DNA of 64,000 bases from Typhlomys cinereus. Taxonomy: Eukaryota; Chordata; Mammalia; Rodentia; Platacanthomyidae. The notes under the pieces were generated by a model, which did no database searches, was not told where the DNA came from, and saw only the letters and a list, made by a program, of their open reading frames with translations. This document shows positions 58,801 through 64,000 of this stretch, one piece after another. A program made the position numbers and the translations under genes. The stretch lies in contig JALPQD010000358.1 of the NCBI GenBank assembly GCA_023101885.1, positions 620,001 through 684,000 on the forward strand, read 5' to 3'. Position 1 is the stretch's first letter, and each line of letters starts with the position of its first letter.

Positions 58801-59371
58801 CCTCAATTTTCAGCTTACAGAAAATACTTGGAGTTTTTATCATCAGCGTATGAGATCGTAGATACTTTTATTATTGGATTTCTTTAATAGCGGTTTTCCT
58901 TTGATTTTCCAGTATGACAAGATGGGAAGAAACCAGACTGCTGTGAGGGAAGAAATGATTTCCTTAGCAAACTATCTGGACAGTGTAAGTTGTATTTCTG
59001 TTGGGGTTATTCTATTCTGGCCTTTCAGTCTCAGAATTTACAAGTTGTGCCATTTTGAGTTCTAGTCATCATAAACTTACATATTTGTTCTATAACTTTT
59101 TTTCCCAGGTCTATTGTGTAAATGTAAGTGTGTGTGTATGCATGTTCATGTGTTTGGGTCTATGTGTTTATGAGTGTGCGTGCACAAGTGGAGGCCCACG
59201 GTTGATAGTGGGAATCACCTTGATGACAGATAGATCAAAGTACTATGTTGTTTATGAAAAGAGCTTTTTTTTTTTTATTGAGAGAATATTATTTGAATAA
59301 GGCTGTCTCTTGTCCTGAAACCATGATATAATGCACACACACACACAAAATTATATGTGTGTGTGAAAGAA

Positions 59372-59405
<34 letters not shown>

Positions 59406-61303
59406 GAGGCATTGGCATGAATACTAGACACAATGATTATAACATTCTATTGAGTGAGTACTAAGACGATTCTAGAAATGGAGCCTAGTGATGTATACTT
59501 ATTAATCTACTTCTCACAGTATCTCTATGAAACACATAGGAATTCTACAGTCTTTTCTGAAAGCCATATCTGTGATTAGAATTTTAGATAAGAATTTTAA
59601 AAAATTTTATGATTTAGTGTGAATTATATAATACCTTTCTTGCTTTTTTTTTTAAGACAGGGCATCTTACAGCCCAGGACAGTCTTGCATTTCCTGTGTA
59701 GCTTCATCTTTCTAAGTATATTTTATTTCTGTTTTCTTCTCAGATGTATATTATGTTAAATATTCGGGTCGTGCTTGTTGGACTGGAGATTTGGACAAAT
59801 GGAAACTTAATCAATACGGTGGGAGATGCTGCTGACGTACTGGGGAACTTTGTCCGGTGGCGGGAAAAGTTTCTTATAACACGTCAGAGACATGACAGTG
59901 CACAATTAATTCTGTAAGTGATTTTTTAAAAAAGCACTATACATGAAATAATCTTAATAGCTGTTGCAAATATTCTGGTGATAGAGTTATATTCTCTTAA
60001 GGTTTGGAGGTGTCTGTTTGATTCTTACTTGTGTTCATCTTATCCTTTCATTACCTGGTTGCAGCATATTTTATAGTTGTTTTTGGTGAAAACCTCATTG
60101 CAAAGAAAATTATCAATCTCTTGAATGTCTGAAAATATGTTTCACAGTCTCAAAATAGAGTTTAAAGATCGTGTATCCTTGAGCTCTATTTGTCCTAACT
60201 CATGTCTTCTAGTGTTTTGTAATGTTCTTTGACTTTCTAGCTGGGTATAAAATTCTGGGCACTGACTCTTTTTCTTCACACATTTAGAGGTACTCTGTTG
60301 TGAATGCATTGATTGTATTGCTATTCTCCTCATTGATATTTGTTGAGTAAATAATATATTTTTAGAAAGATTTTCTCTCAGAAAGTAAAATCTCCTAAGA
60401 GAATCCTCCAAATCTGACTTGGTATATAAAGGTATCTTGATTGGTGTGAAAAAAAATGTAAGAAGATGTATTTGTAATACTGACTCCAGTCTCTGGGCAA
60501 TACTATTCTGATTTTAAAGTGCTATTTATCTTTTTCATTTTTATTTTAAGCTTTGTCAGTACATAGTAATAGAACTAATGTATTTCTTTTTCCCCAAAGT
60601 ACATTTTATAACTTTGCTTTTTCATTTAGGAAACAAGGCTTTGGTGGGACTGCAGGAATGGCATTCGTGGGAACAGTATGCTCGAGGAGCCACGCAGGCG
60701 GCATCAACGTGGTGGGTGGTTCCCCAAGTCCAGTTATAGATGTCTGTATGAGGATGGCATCTGGCATATCTGCCCTAGGTCCTTGCAACACTGTTCTGGA
60801 TAATATAAGAGAAACAGTGGTGACCGATGTAGTCTTTTCTTAGAGACTAGCTTCAGTTTCCTTATGTTTATTCATGATTATTAATATCTTTATGGAAGAG
60901 GAACCAAGATCCATTAGAAAGGAGTCAATTCTCATTAGCTACCAGGAATAGTCTATTGGTGCTACAGTGGTTGAGCTAATGCTTAAAGAACTCAGTTGCA
61001 TTATCTGCATATGAGCCATGCCAGTTTCTTCTTGGACTAAAATGTGTGAAAACTCCAATTGGATGCTTGGTTTGTCACATAGGCTCTCAGCTCTGTAGTA
61101 ATCTGACAAAGCATTTTTTTTTTTTTTTTAATTCAGAAACCTAATCTGTACCCTCTTGTGTTTGTGCAGTTTGGGCAAATCACTGTGGAGATATTCGCAT
61201 CCATTGTTGCTCACGAGTTGGGTCATAACCTTGGAATGAGTCATGATGACGGGAGAGACTGTTTCTGTGGAGCTAAGAGCTGTATCATGAATTCAGGGGC
61301 ATC
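27411..61303 (+). CDS. ADAM9: ADAM9 exons 1-11 (5' part; frame broken in exon 2)
   Basis: Membrane-anchored metalloprotease-disintegrin (meltrin gamma) that sheds cell-surface proteins; loss causes cone-rod dystrophy in people and dogs (established knowledge). Exons: 27411-27495, 35566-35664, 38922-38980, 40807-40885, 54696-54772, 55976-56171, 56951-57016, 58913-58984, 59744-59913, 60630-60711, 61170-61303. They encode a signal peptide ([11 protein letters not shown]), the prodomain with the cysteine-switch motif PLKCGV, a furin site RRKR formed across exons 6/7, and the catalytic domain with zinc motif [12 protein letters not shown]. Disintegrin and later exons lie beyond the window. Exon 2 has one extra base relative to mouse and human, giving an early TGA; all other exons are open. 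The gene may be functional with an assembly error, or disrupted. Confidence 0.93.
29690..30060 (-). mobile_element. L1 ORF2 3'-end fragment, antisense
   Basis: The reverse complement resembles the last part of L1 ORF2 and its 3' flank. Diagnostic plus-strand phrases are CTCCAGTCTCACCCATTTTT and CTTCTGTTGATGGACATCCA. It is interrupted by (TG)n at 29779-29802 and has no open frame. Confidence 0.65.
30273..30477 (-). repeat. Young B2-superfamily SINE with internal deletion, TSD
   Basis: A copy of the family with its middle third missing: the tail part ending GTAGAACCACAG is joined directly to GCGTCTGTATGTGGGG. Perfect 14-bp duplication TGAAACTTTTTCTT flanks it (30259-30272, 30478-30491). The GT/GC tract at 30300-30380 is its tail. 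Confidence 0.92.
33585..33875 (-). repeat. Old B2-superfamily SINE, antisense
   Basis: Head GGTCTGGAGAGATGGCTCAG at the right edge; body shares GAGGACCAAGG and ATTGCTTCTACCTC with the copy at 9869-10101; GT-rich tail at 33520-33640. Diverged from the young copies. Confidence 0.8.
35566..35664 (+). pseudogene. ADAM9: ADAM9 exon 2 with a one-base frameshift
   Basis: The acceptor TTGTTGTAG and donor GTGTGT are normal and the conserved peptide HLSSYEII...[12 protein letters not shown] is fully present. Entering in phase 1 from exon 1, the frame reads GFQQTV and then slips: ACA GTT is followed by an extra G before CAT. The incoming frame meets TGA about 30 bp later. The exon is 99 bp, where 98 bp is needed to hold phase. 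No alternative GT/AG nearby restores the frame. Labelled a broken exon, not a proven pseudogene. Confidence 0.85.
35665..38921 (+). other. ADAM9: ADAM9 intron 2 with old interspersed repeats
   Basis: About 36780-36900 resembles L2 (TTATTGAGTATCTCC...GAACAAAAATCCGTCC). 37030-37785 and 37955-38275 resemble old repeats beginning with a TTCTATCACTGTAATGA-type edge; the second starts TGTTAGTCAG. 37795-37858 is an antisense B1 fragment. Other parts are unassigned. Confidence 0.5.
38922..38980 (+). CDS. ADAM9: ADAM9 exon 3
   Basis: Encodes [19 protein letters not shown]; acceptor GTGCATTTAG, donor GTAAGA at 38981; phase 0 in, 2 out. Confidence 0.93.
39226..39400 (+). repeat. GA/GACA-rich purine tract in ADAM9 intron 3
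   Basis: About 170 bp of almost pure purine on one strand, mixing GAGA, GACA and GATA units, with (GA)n at 39363-39387. It yields spurious Ser/Leu-rich frames on the other strand. Confidence 0.9.
39785..40565 (+). mobile_element. LTR-like repeat, copy 1 (probably two overlapping units)
   Basis: Shares with copies 2 and 3 the run AGATTAAAACCTGAACAC-like, GGATTAAGG(C/T)AGAGTTT, then GGAACTC, hairpin units, a TATTTATAG-type box near 40188 and a GTGACCTTATCTCTG end. The TTTTATTAGAGGAGAG start recurs at about 40035, so a second unit overlaps the first. LTR identity is inferred from the TATA-like box and size; no viral gene is visible. Confidence 0.6.
40807..40885 (+). CDS. ADAM9: ADAM9 exon 4
   Basis: Encodes [20 protein letters not shown] and DHPNVQ; acceptor TTTCTTCCAG, donor GTAATG at 40886. 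Confidence 0.94.
41575..42315 (+). mobile_element. LTR-like repeat, copy 2
   Basis: Starts near TTGCGGGAATGACTG, contains GGATTAAGGCAGAGTTTATT, four hairpin units (about 41700-41936), and ends CATCTTATCTCTGGAGGACT through about 42310. It lies in ADAM9 intron 4 and has no open frame of interest. Confidence 0.62.
42900..43370 (+). mobile_element. LTR-like repeat, copy 3
   Basis: Same GGATTAAGGCAGAGTTTATT core as copy 2, a shortened hairpin region, a TTATTTATAATC box near 43070 and the shared CTCCTACTTCTAATTGGTCT block also found in copy 1. Confidence 0.6.
44505..44815 (+). repeat. Dispersed repeat, copy A
   Basis: About 310 bp paralogous to 52160-52475; shared phrases include TTTGCCAGACCAGCAT, AGGATGCCRACTT, GGGCTTAACTCAACT and CTTGACAG. 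Family not recognised. Confidence 0.75.
46531..49265 (-). pseudogene. L1 ORF2 remnant (RT to C-terminus)
   Basis: Minus-strand fragments read as reverse transcriptase ([37 protein letters not shown]) and the downstream domain ([34 protein letters not shown]). The Cys-rich end reads [10 protein letters not shown] where an intact L1 has a Cys/Trp-containing motif. The tail ends YSLIGGS before a stop at 46533-46531. Several frameshifts and the SINE at 48750 break it. The N-terminal endonuclease domain is absent. Confidence 0.85.
48750..49033 (-). repeat. Young B2-superfamily SINE nested in L1 ORF2, TSD
   Basis: Perfect 15-bp duplication CCTATAGTTTTCTTT (48735-48749, 49034-49048). Antisense to ADAM9, same strand as the L1. 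Lacks the TGCCCCGGGATTC segment present in other copies. Confidence 0.93.
49833..50109 (-). repeat. Young B2-superfamily SINE nested in L1 ORF1 region, TSD
   Basis: Duplication CCCATAACTTTT flanks it (49821-49832, 50110-50121). Contains the full body with TGCCCCGGGATTCACAGGCT and a GT tail at 49866-49911. Confidence 0.93.
51320..52140. other. Segment right of the L1
   Basis: 51376-51425 is an alternating CA/CG/TG tract. About 51650-51780 (+) matches the middle of the old SINE type (GCAGCACAATCCAGGATGAT) without a clear head. 51780-52140 is unassigned. Confidence 0.5.
52160..52475 (+). repeat. Dispersed repeat, copy B
   Basis: Paralogue of 44505-44815 in the same orientation, 7.7 kb away. 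Shared order: TTTGCCAGACCAGCAT, AGGATGCCAACTT, GGGCTTAACTCAACTGCTAA, CAGAGCTTCAGG, GTTGACAG. Confidence 0.75.
52676..52953 (-). repeat. Old B2-superfamily SINE with long GT tail
   Basis: Head GGTCTGGAGAGATGGCTCAG at the right edge (minus strand). Body similar to 33585-33875; (GT)n of about 45 bp at 52677-52722. Confidence 0.85.
53625..53925 (+). repeat. B2-type SINE with CA-rich tail
   Basis: Starts GAGCTGAGGAGATGGCTTGG, has CAGGTCCCCAGCACCCAC, and ends in an irregular CACACGCATGCACG tract at 53811-53921. Confidence 0.7.
54696..54772 (+). CDS. ADAM9: ADAM9 exon 5
   Basis: Encodes [20 protein letters not shown] then DCFGL; acceptor preceded by a long T-run, donor GTAAGG at 54773. Confidence 0.95.
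55570..55840 (+). repeat. (TATC)n microsatellite array in ADAM9 intron 5
   Basis: About 270 bp of TATC units with CATC, TATT and TACC variants. It starts near 55570 and ends about 135 bp before exon 6. It produces a spurious long Tyr/Ile/Ser frame. Confidence 0.95.
55976..56171 (+). CDS. ADAM9: ADAM9 exon 6 (cysteine switch)
   Basis: Encodes [16 protein letters not shown] through PLKCGV, whose Cys holds the latent zinc, to HPSVTQLLR. Acceptor AACGTTCAG, donor GTGAGG at 56172. Confidence 0.95.
56951..57016 (+). CDS. ADAM9: ADAM9 exon 7 (furin junction)
   Basis: Encodes [20 protein letters not shown]; with the last Arg of exon 6 it forms RRKR, a good proprotein-convertase site. 22 codons, phase 0. 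Confidence 0.95.
58392..58696 (-). repeat. Young B2-superfamily SINE, antisense, TSD
   Basis: Perfect 16-bp duplication GACATTGGTATTCTTT (58376-58391, 58697-58712). Body nearly identical to 49833-50109. It sits about 215 bp before ADAM9 exon 8. Confidence 0.94.
58913..58984 (+). CDS. ADAM9: ADAM9 exon 8
   Basis: Encodes [20 protein letters not shown] and YLDS; 24 codons. Human and mouse have Met where this copy has Lys at the third position. Confidence 0.95.
59744..59913 (+). CDS. ADAM9: ADAM9 exon 9
   Basis: Encodes [20 protein letters not shown], then a segment [11 protein letters not shown] where human and mouse have GGAGD, then [19 protein letters not shown]. Donor GTAAGT at 59914. Confidence 0.95.
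60630..60711 (+). CDS. ADAM9: ADAM9 exon 10
   Basis: Encodes [20 protein letters not shown] and HAGGINV; acceptor TTTTCATTTAG, donor GTGGGT at 60712. The open frame that runs on to 60843 is intronic. Confidence 0.95.
61170..61303 (+). CDS. ADAM9: ADAM9 exon 11 (zinc-binding motif)
   Basis: Encodes [20 protein letters not shown] then [11 protein letters not shown] and CIMNSGAS. The three zinc-binding His and the catalytic Glu of HExxHxxGxxHD are intact. Donor GTGAGT at 61304. Exon 12 is not in the window. Confidence 0.96.
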
Positions 61304-64000
61304 GTGAGTAACAGAGTTTTTTTCTTCTTCTAATTACGGTGTTATAGATTAGTGTTTTTTGAAGCATAAGGGTCTTGATATTTATGTTTTGAAAGTAGGA
61401 AAGTTGTTTGTTCCCTGAAATATACCAACAAGAGGTCCATTTTTTTAAATTTAATCATCCCAGAGTACTATAAAAGGCAGCATTCATATTAGCTGTAATT
61501 CAGGTGATTGACTAAAAGAATAGGAGAATGTGAATGAGCTTCTTGCAGTCACCAGAGTGGATTGCAGTTTCCTTGAGATTCCTCCTTGAGAAAGTACTGC
61601 TTTGACATAATGAAAATGAAGAAATCCTGACATGGTCCTACTGATAGTCAAGGTTTTAGAGCTCAGAGTAGGAAGTAAAACAGGGAAGAGAAAAAATAGT
61701 GCACATTCAGTAAGTTCTTTCTGTGGACAAGCACTGTTCTGGGCACCTAACGTGCCAGCCTACTGTTTAGCCTAATGAACTACTCTATCCATTGATAGAT
61801 GAGAGGGCTAAAGTCACGTAGCCAAGCTTCCGAGTGGAGTGTGGAGTTAGGAAGGCAGTATTCAGAGCTTGGGACCTGCTTTTAGAATTCTTTTTGACGA
61901 TTATCACAGTAGGTGACTCATGGTTGTTCGGCTTCTTTGTGATGCAGTTCAGTGTGCATCATGTGACATCCTTCACCACTGCTATTGTGGACAGTTGATT
62001 GTAGCCATGGTACACTTGCAAAGTAATAGTTGATCTCAGAGCAAGACAATGTAGATCACATATGGTAGATCTGGGGGTGGTGACACATACCTGTTTGCAA
62101 GCTCAGCATGCATGCCTGAACTGGCGGCAGGAGAATCTGAGTTTGAGGCCAGCCTGGGTATAGTGATATCCTATTTAAAACAAGAAAAATGCATATGAAA
62201 AATATCTGGGCCTCCAGTATTCCTTCCTTTCTCACTTCTTCCAGATTCTGGAAGCAGCTATAAAGCACTAAAGCTTCTTCCACTCATCTGTTTAGTTGAA
62301 TATTCAAGAGTCAGTTTCTAAGCATGCATTAGTGTAAAGGGTAGGTGAGGCAGGATTTACTTTTTTCCAACAAATGGTACATTAAGAAATAGACCTGGAA
62401 GAATTAAAACAGTGCTTATGAAAAATTTGAAAAATTATATACAAGGCTGGGGAAATGGCCCAATGGATAGATATCATGGCCAGCAAGATGGTGACAGCAA
62501 GGAATCTAGATTGGCGAGGAAATGGACAGAGACACAAGTCTCTGGGAACTTCATGGAAAAGAATGACGCTTTATTTGTTTAGTGGGGCAACTATATAGGG
62601 ATTGACTAGTTGAAGAAAAGCAAAGCAAAAGCTAGTAAGTGTAGCTTTTTCAGTAACTGCCTTTTTATCTTAGCCGTCTCGTTTCTTCAAACTCCTTCTA
62701 AGCATTTCCTGATTCTCCACAGTCTTTAACTTAACTTAACTTAACTTTGGTGTTTCATAATCTACAAAAACAAGGATTTTGACTAAGATTTTCTGTAGAC
62801 ATCGATGCTGCATTGAATCAGGACATGCTGCGAATGCTGAGCCTCGCTCCACAAACTTGAACACTAGGGTTTGGAGTGGCTTGTCTGTAATCCTAGCAGT
62901 CAGGAGGCAAAGAATCCTCAGGGCAAGCTGACCTAGCTTAGCTGATTTGTGAGCTGTGAGTTCAATTGAGAAACCGTGTCTTAATCATAAAAGTGGAAAG
63001 CAACTGAAAAACCACCTGGTAACAATTTTGGGTCTCTAAACAAATATGCATATACATGCATATGAAAATCCATATACAAACATATATCTCCCAACCCATA
63101 TACACACAAAAAATTACATACATTGTATGCACTTTAGATATTTATGTTCCTAAGAGCTCCTGTTGGAAAGGGAAGTAAATACAGCATTTGCTTTGGTCAG
63201 CTGTACATTTGAGGAGACACTAGAAGTGAATAATAAAGAAAACGTAAGATTAAAACATTCAAAGTTAAGGAAGAAATGCCAAGAGCTTGTTGCCCTGGGA
63301 TTTAAAGAGCAAGGTGTAGACCCAGGTTCTACTCATTTACTTACCAGATCTTTATTGAGAATTGTATGCGCCAGGCTTTCTTTTAGGTGCATGAATGCCT
63401 CAGAAAACTAGATAAAGGCTCCTCTCAGGGAGAGTCCCAGACAGAGTACTAGTGAGAGACCAATGAAACTCTTTCATCTTACGTTTAGCTTAGTGAATCA
63501 GTGCATTTAGGATTTTTGGTGTGATAAGCACATATGATGTGAGATTAACCCTCTTAACGGATCTCAGGCATCTACGAAAGTGCTACTTTATGCCTTGCTG
63601 CTCACAGCAGTCTTCAGTTTGGAGTACCTTGCGTGGGTGAAGTTTGAGGCCTCTTGAGCAGCAGCTCCCTGCTTTCACTTTTTGTATCTACCATAGTTTT
63701 CTTCTTGACTTCCGTGAACTTGTAAAAGTAGATACTTCAGTTAAGCATTGTAGCATAGAATGTGTTCTGTGACTGACTTAATGACTTAACATTAAATCTT
63801 TTTTTTCTATTTTTTTGATATTTATTTTTAATTTTTATTTTATTTATTTGCAGACGAACTGGGTTTATGTGTTTGTTTTGATTCCCTTCCCATCCACCTA
63901 CCTCCTCTCACCCTCCCAATCCACATACTGTTTCCCACCCTCCCCTCCCTTCATCTCTCCTGCTCTCCCTCCCATCCCTCTGCTTGTATATATTACAGGA
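61304..64000 (+). other. ADAM9: ADAM9 intron 11 (partial)
   Basis: No exon 12 found. About 61700-61850 and 63330-63430 resemble old L2/MIR-type repeats (GCACTGTTCTGGGCACC; TTTATTGAGAATTGTATGCG). 62080-62190 and about 62878-63010 are plus-strand B1-like elements. 62724-62747 is a short TTAAC repeat. 63805-64000 is pyrimidine-rich L1 3'UTR-like sequence on the minus strand, cut by the window edge. Confidence 0.55.

Larger units (their letters stand above)
56172..58912 (+). other. ADAM9: ADAM9 introns 6 and 7
   Basis: About 56500-56608 and 57165-57265 are antisense B1 elements, the latter interrupting intron 7 about 150 bp after exon 7. 57697-57733 is a TTCG/TTTA repeat. 58392-58696 is a young SINE. 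Other parts appear unique. Intron 5 before the TATC array (54773-55570) shows no repeat. Confidence 0.6.
58985..61169 (+). other. ADAM9: ADAM9 introns 8, 9 and 10
   Basis: 59115-59215 is the tail part of an old B2-superfamily SINE (GGAGGCCCACGGTTGATAGT). 59333-59405 is a CA then GA repeat and 59646-59720 an antisense B1 fragment. Intron 9 (59914-60629) and intron 10 (60712-61169) show nothing else. Confidence 0.6.

Noticed and set aside
60712..60843. Extension of ADAM9 exon 10 to the stop at 60841
   Set aside because: The homology stops exactly at the GTGGGT donor, and exon 11 joins in phase with the known protein.
63163..63411. 82-codon open frame in ADAM9 intron 11
   Set aside because: No splice context or recognisable domain; its right half overlaps an L2-like repeat.
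1..64000. A new multi-gene or defence-like system
   Set aside because: All coding sequence is explained by four known vertebrate genes and transposon remnants; nothing in the remaining stretches forms a gene cluster.

Overview
This is a 64 kb piece of a mammalian nuclear chromosome, almost certainly from a rodent outside the mouse/rat family. The protein-coding exons match, in order and orientation, the block that lies on human 8p11: the end of PLEKHA2 (+), all of HTRA4 (+), all of TM2D2 (-), and the first 11 coding exons of ADAM9 (+). The repeats are rodent types: B1-, ID- and B3-like SINEs and rodent L1. The youngest SINE has a B2-like tRNA-derived head but a long body that is not mouse B2. 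This points to another mouse-related lineage (jerboas and jumping mice, or the kangaroo-rat/gopher group); the genus cannot be fixed from sequence alone.

Layout. 1-7310: last two coding exons of PLEKHA2 and a 3'UTR of about 3.4 kb ending near an AATAAA at 7284. 7598-20350: HTRA4 in nine coding exons (481 codons), starting only about 310 bp after the PLEKHA2 polyadenylation signal. 20351-22238: convergent 3' ends of HTRA4 and TM2D2. 22239-26831: TM2D2 in four coding exons (214 codons) on the minus strand. 26832-27410: a 579-bp GC-rich bidirectional promoter shared by TM2D2 and ADAM9. 27411-64000: ADAM9 from the start codon through exon 11 (zinc-binding helix); the gene continues past the window. 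Every splice site used is canonical GT-AG and the phases agree throughout.

The genes are neighbours, not a pathway: a PI(3,4)P2-binding adaptor (PLEKHA2/TAPP2), a secreted serine protease (HTRA4), a two-pass membrane protein (TM2D2), and a membrane metalloprotease-disintegrin (ADAM9). TM2D2 and ADAM9 probably share a promoter.

Main points of interest. (1) ADAM9 exon 2 carries one extra base, which breaks the frame and creates a stop within a few codons, while every other exon is intact; it is either an assembly error or a real loss/alternative allele. (2) ADAM9 intron 4 (13.8 kb) is a transposon trap. It holds an L1 bounded by a 12-bp target-site duplication in which the ORF1 end is joined directly to the middle of ORF2 (endonuclease region missing), with two SINEs nested in it, plus three copies of an LTR-like repeat containing hairpin minisatellite units. 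(3) One lineage-specific SINE family, in young and old forms, explains most of the GT microsatellites. I found no new multi-gene system, CRISPR array, tRNA or rRNA gene.
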